Positions 1 through 7,530 of a stretch of 46,609 nucleotides of DNA are shown one piece after another. The DNA is from Methanobacteriota archaeon. Lineage in GTDB: Archaea > Thermoplasmatota > Poseidoniia > Poseidoniales > Poseidoniaceae. Within the stretch, counting starts at the first letter, position 1, and each line of letters begins with the position of its first letter. The stretch lies in assembly GCA_018691345.1 (NCBI GenBank), contig JABGTJ010000052.1, forward strand, positions 1-46,609, written 5' to 3'. Under the pieces are notes generated by a model. It was not told where the DNA came from. It searched no databases and worked only from the letters and a program-made list of their open reading frames with translations. Both the position numbers and the translations under genes were made by a program.

Positions 1-145
1 CTCAAGCGTGAAGGACTTGGTCCATTCGCAGAAAAGAACTCTGATGCCGGAACGGTATACAGCACTCAACAATCGAAGTTTGAGTCGGAATAAGGGCGAA
101 GCCTTGATGCCAAGAAGTCATCACGCAGGTTCGGAGGAACAATAC

Positions 146-1531
146 ATGGCTGGCGAAGATGTGGTCATTGACCCTTGGGGCAGTGCTCAATCGACTGATT
201 ATTCGCGTATCATAGAACAGTTCGGCCTGTCCTCCATGGATTCGGTTACACTTCCTCAACCATCCCGTCTGCACCGAAGAGGCATCGTTTTCGCTCACAG
301 AGAATTGGAAACGGTTCTCGATGCCCAAAGGCAAGGTGATTCTTTTGGGGTCCTCACCGGCCTCATGCCGAGTGGTCAAATGCACATGGGGCATTCGATG
401 GTAATCGACCAAGTGAAATGGTTTCAGCAACTTGGAGGCGATGTGACAATTGCTGTAGCTGACTTGGAGAGCCAAGCAACCCGTGGTGTTTCTTTGGAAA
501 AAGGCCGTCGGGTTGCTCTTGAAGAATACATTTCACACTATGCGGCACTTGGATTAGATCCTGAAAAGACCGATGTGTACTTTCAATCTTCTCGACCGAT
601 TGTTCAGAGGTTAGGATTCCAACTCGGAAAGCGCACAAACCTCAACGAATTTGAATCCATATACGGTTTCAATGGCGAGACCAATCTGGCTCACGTACAA
701 GCACCTTTGGTCCAAGTAGGCGACATTCTTCATCCCCAAACCGATGAATACGGTGGACTTCGCCCAATCGTCGTGCCGGTCGGCGTCGACCAAGACCCTC
801 ACTTGCGTTTGACCAGAGGACTTGCTTCGAAAACCAACTGGTTCAACGTCAACGATGGGAAATCCTCGGGTGTCGTCATCACTCTCTCGGTCCAAGACGA
901 CAATGCGGATGTTCTGGGACAATTACCAAACGGTCGTCTTGACAAGGAACGGTTGAATGCTGTTTTCAGTGGCATTGTTGGATGCCTTGAGCATCTCGGC
1001 TATTCCGATATTCTGTCGAATCCGAAGCAAGGCACTGTCAATGTCCCCAGCGCTACTTCGAAAGATAAAACGAAAATACGGACCAAGTTGCTTGGTTACG
1101 AACGCTCGCTGGGCGGTATGGGTCTTTTAGCCCCTTCATCAACCTACCATCACTTCGCAGTCGGCCTTACGGGCGAAAAAATGAGCAGCAGTAAGCCAAA
1201 GACGACCCTTTTCTTGCGCGATGACATTTCAGTTGTTGAAAAGAAAATTAAGCGTGCATTCTCGGGTGGCCAATCGACCGTTGAAGAACATCGTCGTTTG
1301 GGCGGCAACCCTGACATTGACGTTGCTTATCGATACATGATGTACTTCTTTGAAGACGACGACTCCTTTTTGGCTGAAATCAATTCTGACTACCGATCAG
1401 GGAAAATCCTTGCCGGTGAGATGAAACAAATGTGTATTGAACGAGCCACAACATGGTTGGGGGAATTGCACGAAATGCGGGACCAAACAGCACACCTCGT
1501 CGATCAATTTCTCGCATCCGATGCACGTTAA
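146..1531 (+). CDS. trpS: Tryptophanyl-tRNA synthetase (archaeal type)
   Basis: Class I synthetase that charges tRNA-Trp in the cytoplasm. Counting from the ATG at 146 (461 aa), the HIGH-like motif is HMGH at about residues 80-83, inside GLMPSGQMHMGH, and the KMSKS loop is KMSSSK at about 345-350. The segment VGVDQDPHLRLTR is typical of archaeal/eukaryotic TrpRS. The frame is open upstream to base 8, but ATG 146 is preferred because GGAGG lies 8 bases before it and MAGEDVVIDPWGS resembles a normal TrpRS N-terminus. The protein is longer than the roughly 370-residue archaeal enzymes I remember. The extra length lies mainly between DPHLRLTR and the KMSSS loop, where about 90 residues appear inserted. 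The stop overlaps the convergent ZPR1 gene by three bases. Confidence 0.95.
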   Translation: MAGEDVVIDPWGSAQSTDYSRIIEQFGLSSMDSVTLPQPSRLHRRGIVFAHRELETVLDAQRQGDSFGVLTGLMPSGQMHMGHSMVIDQVKWFQQLGGDVTIAVADLESQATRGVSLEKGRRVALEEYISHYAALGLDPEKTDVYFQSSRPIVQRLGFQLGKRTNLNEFESIYGFNGETNLAHVQAPLVQVGDILHPQTDEYGGLRPIVVPVGVDQDPHLRLTRGLASKTNWFNVNDGKSSGVVITLSVQDDNADVLGQLPNGRLDKERLNAVFSGIVGCLEHLGYSDILSNPKQGTVNVPSATSKDKTKIRTKLLGYERSLGGMGLLAPSSTYHHFAVGLTGEKMSSSKPKTTLFLRDDISVVEKKIKRAFSGGQSTVEEHRRLGGNPDIDVAYRYMMYFFEDDDSFLAEINSDYRSGKILAGEMKQMCIERATTWLGELHEMRDQTAHLVDQFLASDAR

Positions 1532-2157
1532 TTCGTAACATCGTCCGATGAGAACACGGCGGGGTCTGGTCCGACTGGAAGTTCTTCGAGTTCCTCAGCA
1601 GTCAGTTCTCGTTCATCCGCATCTTGGTCAAGAATCATTGAATGCCCATTTGGGTCGAGAAAGTCCACGGTGAATGGGGTTGTGACACCAGCGTTCTCTA
1701 TCGATTCTAAGAGCCCATCAAGGGTTTGCAGTGATGCCATGAGTTCGTCCTGCTCTGAATCGGGATTGCTTAAGTCTCGAACCACGTCTCTGCGAACCAT
1801 GTTGATGATGTCGACAAATCTGTTGAGAACCCCCTCGATGTTACTGACGTACCCGGTCGAGTTGGTACCCGGCATGACTTCAAGGTCCAACTCAGGAATT
1901 CTTACGGTACACGAGGAAGAACGAACAACCCTACTTCGTAATTTCTTAGGCCCGTCGATGACCAGAGACCACGCTCCAGCCTTTCTCCCTTCAGCGGGAA
2001 TGAAGTCGGTTTGTCTCCAACCGCATGCATGACACATCACCGTCACTTGTGTGTGCTCTCCAAAGTAGGGAATTTCATCAACATGAGCGACCATGCGCAA
2101 TTGACCTTCTTGATGACAAATAGGGCACGGGATATTGATGTCTTGCTCGTCCATCAC
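1528..2157 (-). CDS. ZPR1-type zinc finger protein
   Basis: 209-aa protein with one ZPR1 zinc finger: CPIC at residues 11-14 and CHAC at 42-45, separated by a strand-rich segment containing IPYFGEHTQ. A ZPR1-like beta domain follows (KLRSRVVRSSSCTVRIPELDLEV, in two parts, then GVLNRF). Eukaryotic ZPR1 has two such modules and acts as a chaperone for elongation factor eEF1A. Archaeal single-module versions are known but their role is less clear. The start ATG overlaps the stop of the upstream SepF-like gene by four bases, so the two are probably co-transcribed and translationally coupled. The family call is strong; a function in folding aEF1A is inferred from the eukaryotic protein. Confidence 0.85.
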   Translation of the reverse strand: MMDEQDINIPCPICHQEGQLRMVAHVDEIPYFGEHTQVTVMCHACGWRQTDFIPAEGRKAGAWSLVIDGPKKLRSRVVRSSSCTVRIPELDLEVMPGTNSTGYVSNIEGVLNRFVDIINMVRRDVVRDLSNPDSEQDELMASLQTLDGLLESIENAGVTTPFTVDFLDPNGHSMILDQDADERELTAEELEELPVGPDPAVFSSDDVTN

Positions 2158-2783
2158 AAACCCTGCCTTCCAAGTTCCTTTGCATCGACGGCAAATGCTT
2201 CCATGTCAACGCCCCGAACGCCTCTGCAGCCAGGAGGAAGCAACATCAAACGAGTCTCCGTCATTTGGATAATTTGACCGCCTAAATCGGAATCAATGAA
2301 CGTATTGAGCCGGGCTATAGCACTGTTGAATTCGACCGTCTTTTTCATCAACCGATTCATTTCAACAATGACGGCATGGTCATCAGCTACCCAATCCATG
2401 AGCTGGCCACATCCCGTGATGTCGTTGAGGACGGCACGGTGCAAAACAAGCCCATGCCGAGAATCAATGATGGGCGCGTGAGGGTACATTTCTCCGAGTT
2501 TGTGGTAGATCACTTCTGCTTCAGGTGCAGCCACGTCTTGTTGATGTTGCATACTCGGCATGGTAAATGTTCGAAGAGGTTGGTTGACCTCGGTTTCAAT
2601 CTCTGAGGTTTCTGCCTGTTCGGTGAGCTCTCGGGCTTTTTCATCTGCTCGTGTCAATGCATCAAGGTCTGGCATCGAAGGAACCACTGAGAAGGTCTCC
2701 TTTTTCGGAGCCGGTTCAGTGTTGGTGAAGGCGTCCAGTGAAGATTGCGCTTCGTCTTTCTTGACTTTTCTTCTCCGGCGCAT
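2154..2783 (-). CDS. sepF: SepF-like cell division protein (putative FtsZ anchor)
   Basis: 209 aa. Residues 1-110 are basic at the very start (MRRRRKVKK) and then low-complexity and acidic, probably disordered. Residues about 113-187 resemble the compact SepF domain: RAVLNDI, a helix, HAVIVEMNRL (compare VVVNL in SepF), a helix (AIARLNTFIDS), GGQIIQMTETRLMLLPPG, close to the GG-I-Q-x-x-RL-L-PPG ending of archaeal SepF. SepF attaches FtsZ to the membrane in archaea that divide with FtsZ. The usual N-terminal amphipathic membrane helix is not obvious; the tetra-arginine stretch might substitute. It is the first gene of a two-gene operon with ZPR1 and diverges from the proteasome gene. A SepF fold is my best reading, but no search has confirmed it. 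Confidence 0.65.
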   Translation of the reverse strand: MRRRRKVKKDEAQSSLDAFTNTEPAPKKETFSVVPSMPDLDALTRADEKARELTEQAETSEIETEVNQPLRTFTMPSMQHQQDVAAPEAEVIYHKLGEMYPHAPIIDSRHGLVLHRAVLNDITGCGQLMDWVADDHAVIVEMNRLMKKTVEFNSAIARLNTFIDSDLGGQIIQMTETRLMLLPPGCRGVRGVDMEAFAVDAKELGRQGL

Positions 2784-2956
2784 AACGCACCGTCACAACC
2801 ACCACCTCAAGAAGACTCCCATGAATCCATGCGGCCGCAGTCTTTTTTGGGGGCTCAAATGGGTAAGCCGACGGCTTCGTGGGGTTGATAAGGGTCCGTT
2901 GATACCGTGTATTTGCGCCTCAAGGTTCAAGAGGTGTCGACTAAAACAAAGGATTG

Positions 2957-3583
2957 ATGACAATGGAAGCGCAGCAGAATGTATTGAAAACCGGAACCAG
3001 CACAATAGGCATCACCTTCAACGGCGGAGTCGTTGTTGGAGCGGACCACCGAGCAACTATGGGCCATTTCATTGCCAACAAAAGTGTTCAAAAACTCTTC
3101 AAAATCGGCGAAAACCTCGCGCTCACAACCGCTGGTTTGGTTGGACACGCACAATCGCTTTCCCGAACCCTTTCGGCGGAAGTCGCACTTTTCCAACTTC
3201 GACGTCAGCAACAAATGACGGTTCGAGGTGCTGCTACACTCACAGCGAACATTCTTTCCGGCCGCCCACATTGGGTGCAATTGTTGATTGTTGGTGTCGA
3301 TGAAGAAGGCGGACACGTTTACTCTATAGATTCCGCAGGTGGGTCAATTCCTGACCTTTACTGCGCTACTGGCTCCGGTTCTCCGTACATGTACGGTGTT
3401 CTGGAAGACGGCTTCAGCGAAGGCATGTCTCGGACCGATGCATTGAAACTCGCGGCGCGTGCCCTTCACGCATCGGGGCAGCGAGATGCCGCCTCCGGCA
3501 ACGGCATGGATTTGGCGGTAATTACTGCCAAAGACGGCTATGTTGCTGTTCTTCAATCAGAGATTGACAAGCTACTCTCTTGA
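2957..3583 (+). CDS. psmB: Proteasome beta subunit
   Basis: Catalytic subunit of the 20S proteasome, which forms the inner rings that degrade unfolded or tagged cytoplasmic proteins. The N-terminal nucleophile is clear: a short propeptide ends in Gly and the mature enzyme begins TSTIGITF. Counting from that Thr1, Asp17 (GADHRAT) and Lys33 (SVQKLFKIG) fall where the active site requires them. Cleavage at the Gly-Thr bond would be autocatalytic. The start is ATG 2957 or ATG 2963; AGGA just upstream suits 2963 slightly better, and a TTG at 2954 is also in frame. The propeptide is 11-13 residues. A TATA-like TGTATTTG at about 2906-2913 may drive it. No alpha subunit is in the window. Confidence 0.95.
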   Translation: MTMEAQQNVLKTGTSTIGITFNGGVVVGADHRATMGHFIANKSVQKLFKIGENLALTTAGLVGHAQSLSRTLSAEVALFQLRRQQQMTVRGAATLTANILSGRPHWVQLLIVGVDEEGGHVYSIDSAGGSIPDLYCATGSGSPYMYGVLEDGFSEGMSRTDALKLAARALHASGQRDAASGNGMDLAVITAKDGYVAVLQSEIDKLLS

Positions 3584-3611
3584 TTTCAAATTCCCGCAGC
3601 TCAACACTGCG

Positions 3612-3625
3612 CTCCCTTCGGGGAG
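3612..3625 (+). promoter_or_regulatory. UUCG-tetraloop hairpin between psmB and aCPSF1
   Basis: CTCCC-TTCG-GGGAG forms a perfect 5-bp stem capped by the extra-stable UUCG tetraloop. It lies 28 bases after the proteasome stop and 45 bases before the aCPSF1 start. It could be a 3'-end or processing structure of the proteasome mRNA, or part of the aCPSF1 leader. No long U tract follows, so it is not a classical intrinsic terminator. Confidence 0.4.
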
Positions 3626-3670
3626 AGTCTGTGCACACTACAGTGCGTGCTCGGGATACGGTGAAATATT

Positions 3671-5575
3671 ATGCGTTTAACGTTTAAAGAATTGAAAGAC
3701 CAAGTGCAAAAGATTGTCCCTCGTGACATTCCATACACTGTAGAACTTGAAGCTGGCAACATTGCTTTGGTCACTCCAGAGCCGAATCGAATCCTTGCAA
3801 CGGACGGACTTCTTGCTAAGTTATCTCAAAAAGTGAAGCGAAAGATTGTTCTCCGACCCGATGTTTCAATCATGAAATCTGAAGAAGAAGCAACCAAGAT
3901 TGTGAAAGAAATTATTCCTGAGTCAGCAGACATTAACCAAATTTACTTTGATGCTTGCTACCGTGAAATTACAGTTCAATGTCAAAACCCTGGAGAAGCT
4001 GTTGGTCGTCGAGGTATTAACTTACAACAAATCCGCGATCAATCCGGATGGTTAGTCACCGTTGAACGAACGCCTCCTTTGGTCTCAAAGACCGTCCACG
4101 ACATTCGCGGATACCGACAAGCTCACGCTGATGAACGGCGAAAATTACTGAAGGACTTCGGGTTGAACATTCACCGTCCTCAGCGCCCAGGTGCAGCATG
4201 GGCTCGAGTCACTGCTCTTGGTTCATACCGTGAAGTCGGACGCGCATGTCACTTCGTAACCACAAACGAATCCCGTGTCATGATTGATGTTGGTGTTAAC
4301 ATTGCATCAGATACCGACCCAATGCCATACTTCACTGCTCCAGAAGCCCTGCCTTTGGAAAAGTTGGATGCTGTTGTGTTGACTCACTCTCACCTTGATC
4401 ACGCAGGAATGCTTCCAGTGTTGTTCAAGTACGGATATCGAGGTCCAGTTTACTGTACTCCACCTACACGTGATCTCATGCTCTTACTCCAAACCGACTA
4501 TCTGAAAGTTGGTGGCGCTGAAGGTAAGCGAGCACCTTACGCTATGGAGGACATCCGTACCTGCATGAAGCACGTTGTTGATGTTGACTGGGATGAAACA
4601 ACTGACATTACCCCTGACATCAAACTCACTTTTTCGAACGCAGGTCACATTCTTGGCTCGTCAGCAGTCCACCTCCATATCGGCGATGGCAAGCACAACA
4701 TTGTGTTCAGCGGCGATCAAAAGTACGAGAAATCGTGGCTGTTTGATGCTGCGAACACTCGTTTCCCTCGTGTTGAAACGCTTGTTATTGAATCGACATA
4801 TGGTGCATCTGGCGACTATCAACCGTCTCGACAAGAAGCAAACCAAGAGCTCCAAGACATTGTATCCAGGACCATTGCTCGAGGCGGGAAATTAATTTGC
4901 CCTGTTTTCGCGGTTGGGCGCAGTCAAGAAGTTATGATTGCTATTGATGAATTGTTCCGCTCCGGAAATGTCAAGCCTGTACCCGTTTGGCTGGATGGCA
5001 TGATACAAGAAGCGACAGCAATACACGCCTCCCACCCGGATTATCTTACCAGCAGTTTGCGTAAATCATTGCTCAAAGACGATGGAGAAAACCCGTTTAC
5101 AAGCGAGTGGTTCCGTCCGGTCAAAGGCCGTGAATTGCGTGAAAGCATCATCATGGACAACTCACCTTGCATCGTGTTGGCAACCTCAGGGATGCTGAAC
5201 GGCGGTCCAGTGATGGAATACTTCAAAAATTGGGCGCATGAAGACCGCAATTCGTTGTGCTTTGTTGGCTATCAAGCGGAAGGCACACTTGGTCGACGTT
5301 TGCAGAAAGGGTTCGGCGAAGTTCCTATGATCATCAATGGAAAAACTGAAATCGTCAAGATTGGCTGTGAAATGGTTACTATTGACGGCTTTTCAGGTCA
5401 TTCAGACCGCCGCCAATTGCTTGATTTTGTTGACCAAATCAAACCTACACCGCGTAACATCATTTGTCATCACGGCGACTATCACAAGTGCAATGAACTC
5501 GGCAAAACCTTGCGTGAGCGATACAAGTGCCGTACGTACGCACCTCAAAACCTCGAGACTGTTCGTTTGATGTGA
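3671..5575 (+). CDS. KH/metallo-beta-lactamase/beta-CASP ribonuclease aCPSF1 (FttA)
   Basis: 634-aa archaeal homologue of the cleavage and polyadenylation factor CPSF73. In other archaea it cuts nascent RNA and releases RNA polymerase at terminators. Residues 1-150 form the KH region, with GEAVGRRGINLQQI as the KH loop. The metallo-beta-lactamase domain follows, with the zinc motif HSHLDH at 239-244 and further ligands in GHILGSSAVH and FSGD. The beta-CASP domain and the final GHSDRRQLL and HHGD motifs complete the active site. Length and domain order match the archaeal family. GGTGA lies 6 bases before the ATG. The codon choice is noticeably A/T-leaning in the first third of the gene, which may reflect strong expression. 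Confidence 0.95.
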   Translation: MRLTFKELKDQVQKIVPRDIPYTVELEAGNIALVTPEPNRILATDGLLAKLSQKVKRKIVLRPDVSIMKSEEEATKIVKEIIPESADINQIYFDACYREITVQCQNPGEAVGRRGINLQQIRDQSGWLVTVERTPPLVSKTVHDIRGYRQAHADERRKLLKDFGLNIHRPQRPGAAWARVTALGSYREVGRACHFVTTNESRVMIDVGVNIASDTDPMPYFTAPEALPLEKLDAVVLTHSHLDHAGMLPVLFKYGYRGPVYCTPPTRDLMLLLQTDYLKVGGAEGKRAPYAMEDIRTCMKHVVDVDWDETTDITPDIKLTFSNAGHILGSSAVHLHIGDGKHNIVFSGDQKYEKSWLFDAANTRFPRVETLVIESTYGASGDYQPSRQEANQELQDIVSRTIARGGKLICPVFAVGRSQEVMIAIDELFRSGNVKPVPVWLDGMIQEATAIHASHPDYLTSSLRKSLLKDDGENPFTSEWFRPVKGRELRESIIMDNSPCIVLATSGMLNGGPVMEYFKNWAHEDRNSLCFVGYQAEGTLGRRLQKGFGEVPMIINGKTEIVKIGCEMVTIDGFSGHSDRRQLLDFVDQIKPTPRNIICHHGDYHKCNELGKTLRERYKCRTYAPQNLETVRLM

Positions 5576-5577
5576 GT

Positions 5578-5880
5578 TCACAACAACGGGATTTCGAATC
5601 CCGCTTCGACCGGGTCCGGGAGTTCATTGTGTGGCTCTTGGGATGAGAATTTGTTCAATGGCTGGCCTGAGGCATACTGCGCTTTGATTGGAGATGAACC
5701 ACGCTCACTTGTCCTTGATGAGGCTTCAAAAAGATACCATGTGAACACGACAAAGATGAGACCCAGCCCAAATATCGCAACAATCAGTGAACTCCCGCCT
5801 GTTGAAATATTCAGTACAATCGCAGCAATTAAAATCAATATTGCTGCTGTTGGAAGAAGCCTTCGAGAAAGCGTCGCCAT
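5578..5880 (-). CDS. Small two-helix membrane protein, unknown function
   Basis: About 100 aa from ATG 5880 (MATLSRRLLPTAAIL). An in-frame ATG at 5931 would add 17 polar residues and bring the start to within one base of the divergent gene, so the shorter start is preferred. Two hydrophobic segments are visible: LLPTAAILILIAAIVLNI and SLIVAIFGLGLIFVVFTWYLF, separated by a short STGG turn. A polar, Pro/Ser/Gln-rich tail of about 45 residues follows and is probably cytoplasmic. No family is recognised. It ends two bases after aCPSF1, in convergent orientation. Confidence 0.7.
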   Translation of the reverse strand: MATLSRRLLPTAAILILIAAIVLNISTGGSSLIVAIFGLGLIFVVFTWYLFEASSRTSERGSSPIKAQYASGQPLNKFSSQEPHNELPDPVEAGFEIPLL

Positions 5881-5932
5881 GAGTCTCTCACAACCATGTT
5901 CTTCATGAACCCGTTGCATCTGTAGTGACACT

Positions 5933-6592
5933 ATGTACTCCGCCGATGGAAATCAGGCTTCTTCTGTGAAATGCCCCGGGTGGTTGATGACTGCTGTTGC
6001 TCCTTGGGGTGAAAACAGCGAAGATGCTTACGACCAAGGATTGGTTGAATTGGGTCTTGGTGATTCACGTTTGATTGAAATGAAGGGGGCTATGCTGCCA
6101 CTTGGCTTTGGTGCAACAACACCCCAACCTCTCCCCATGGGTTCGCTGGTGGAATGCCATTTGGCTACAGCGTATGCGTGGAACGGTTCTTCTGCGTGTG
6201 CTGGCGTTGCTTGGGCTGCCTGTGTGACTCCTGAGGGAGATAATTGCGCCATAGTGGCCACTGTTTCAACTGAAATGGATTATGAAGAAACGACGCTTTT
6301 GCTTCGACGTCACCTTCAACGAAAATTAGCCAGTCGTGACCTTGAGGTTCTTTCGTTTGACGTCGCAGTCGATGAAGTGACGGCAGCTGCCGATCACTAT
6401 GGTGTTGCAATGGCTGCACTCATTTTACCAAACTCGCTTTCACTTGGTGCTCGCACTGGAACTGGACCAGTCCGTAAGGCGCTGACTCGCCAAGCGGCGG
6501 AACCTCCTCAAAAGCGAGTCGATGTCAAAGCGCCTGCTGCACCAGCACTGCGGCCAGGCGGTCGAAAATCCAACACCGATTTTTCTCTTTGA
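5933..6592 (+). CDS. Pyruvoyl-dependent arginine decarboxylase family protein, predicted inactive
   Basis: 219 aa. The order of segments follows archaeal pyruvoyl-dependent arginine decarboxylase (PvlArgDC): an N-terminal lobe, then a strand and loop, PLPMGSLV, a Cys/Ala-rich core strand (ACAGVAWAA), a long helix (ETTLLLRRHLQRKL), and a closing segment DHYGVAMAALILP. In active enzymes a Ser-Ser bond just before the PLPMG segment self-cleaves to make the pyruvoyl group. Here the aligned residues appear to be Lys51-Gly52 (MKGAMLP), so no pyruvoyl could form. The Glu of the enzyme's MEYEG segment also seems to be replaced (IVATVST). A basic, proline-rich tail of about 50 residues is extra. The stop overlaps the next gene. 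The alignment is from memory; the fold call is fairly firm and the loss of activity is inference. Confidence 0.7.
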   Translation: MYSADGNQASSVKCPGWLMTAVAPWGENSEDAYDQGLVELGLGDSRLIEMKGAMLPLGFGATTPQPLPMGSLVECHLATAYAWNGSSACAGVAWAACVTPEGDNCAIVATVSTEMDYEETTLLLRRHLQRKLASRDLEVLSFDVAVDEVTAAADHYGVAMAALILPNSLSLGARTGTGPVRKALTRQAAEPPQKRVDVKAPAAPALRPGGRKSNTDFSL

Positions 6593-7068
6593 GAAGCGTT
6601 GAAGTACCCTTGACTGAAAGGCAAATTGTGTCAGGCAGTGGATGGAACGTGCTTCGTTGCAGTGCTTGCAACACGTGCCATGGTCATAGGGGTACGGGGA
6701 ACTCCTGCCCCCACTGTGGCCAAAAAATGGGCCAGAATCCAAGTATTGTTTGTACGGTACAAACAGCCGCAGAATTGCGTATCGAAGTTGCATTGGCAAA
6801 CACACCTGAAGAACTCCGCTCATCTCTCCGTAAACGCCTGGTGAAAAACGAGCAACTTTTCCAGTCTGAGAACGATGTTTCCTTTACAGGACTTCCACAG
6901 ATACTTCACCGAGCTGCGGACGAGGAAGGCGTTTTCACCGTGAAACAACTTGAACCGGTGCTGAAGAAAAGCGGTCAGTCTCTCGAAGTTCAAGACCTCA
7001 TTGATATCGCCGAATCTCAAGGATTACTCGTCCGACTTGATGCGAATCGCTGGCAAGTTCTTGAGTGA
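6589..7068 (+). CDS. Zinc-ribbon plus winged-helix protein (DUF5817-like)
   Basis: About 159 aa from a TTG that overlaps the upstream stop; a second TTG at 6610 is also possible. A zinc ribbon lies near the N-terminus (CSAC and CPHC, about 15 residues apart), followed by a helical linker. The C-terminal 65 residues look like a winged helix (LPQILHRAADEEGVFTVKQL, then LIDIAESQGLLVRL, ending RWQVLE). This architecture resembles haloarchaeal proteins annotated DUF5817. It suggests nucleic-acid binding, perhaps transcription or recombination control, but no specific role can be read. Translational coupling to the decarboxylase-like gene suggests a shared operon. Confidence 0.7.
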   Translation: MRSVEVPLTERQIVSGSGWNVLRCSACNTCHGHRGTGNSCPHCGQKMGQNPSIVCTVQTAAELRIEVALANTPEELRSSLRKRLVKNEQLFQSENDVSFTGLPQILHRAADEEGVFTVKQLEPVLKKSGQSLEVQDLIDIAESQGLLVRLDANRWQVLE

Positions 7069-7104
7069 ACTTCATAGGTAGGACGCCGTGGCGAGGACTG
7101 CAAG

Positions 7105-7182
7105 GGGCGATTGGGTTAGCTTGGCCTATACTCGGGCGTTTGGGACGCTTGGACCCAGGTTCAAATCCTGGATCGCCCACCA
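7105..7182 (+). tRNA. tRNA-Pro (anticodon UGG)
   Basis: Acceptor GGGCGAT pairs with ATCGCCC. The anticodon stem GGGCG/CGCTT (two G-U pairs) holds loop TTTGGGA, giving anticodon TGG. The T arm is CCAGG-TTCAAAT-CCTGG. Discriminator A is followed by a genomically encoded CCA at 7180-7182. No intron is seen. The D stem is weak (about three pairs). Confidence 0.93.
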
Positions 7183-7200
7183 GTAATTTTTGGGATGTCC

Positions 7201-7530
7201 TTATTCGGGCAAAATAATTTCATGAACCCATAGAATGTGAAATCCAAATTGGGTTTTGATGAAGTTTTGCGGAACAGTCTCCGGTTCAGTGACCCACACA
7301 GCATCTTCAAATTTTTGGACCATTTGCCCTTCTATGAATTCTCCGAGATCACCTTTTTTGCTTGCACTTGAGCAGTTTGAATACTTCTTCGCCAACTTTT
7401 TGAACATCTTGAGTGGATTTCGAGCCCCTTGAATAAGTTCGAGAATTTCTCGAGCATCAGGTTTGCTGGCAATCAGAATATGCCGGACATGCGCCTTTCT
7501 TGGCTTACGCCTTTTGTCGAGCCTTCGCAT
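7201..7530 (-). CDS. Parvulin-type peptidyl-prolyl cis-trans isomerase
   Basis: 109-aa single-domain cytoplasmic rotamase (PpiC/parvulin family) that speeds proline isomerisation during folding. The family pattern is clear: AHVRHILI near the start, FKKLAKKYS, a GDLGEF loop, GQMVQKFEDAVW and a closing TQFGFHILWV strand. There is no signal peptide, so it acts inside the cell like PinA of Thaumarchaeota. The N-terminus is basic (MRRLDKRRKPRK). The start codon lies 26 bases inside the 3' end of the upstream glycosyltransferase gene; no later start is credible, so the overlap seems real and implies co-transcription. Confidence 0.92.
   Translation of the reverse strand: MRRLDKRRKPRKAHVRHILIASKPDAREILELIQGARNPLKMFKKLAKKYSNCSSASKKGDLGEFIEGQMVQKFEDAVWVTEPETVPQNFIKTQFGFHILWVHEIILPE

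Noticed and set aside
2560..3303. 247-residue open frame on the plus strand across the SepF-like and proteasome genes
   Set aside because: It runs antisense to the SepF-like gene and out of frame within psmB, has no family motif, and is rich in Arg/Cys/Ser as expected of a shadow frame.
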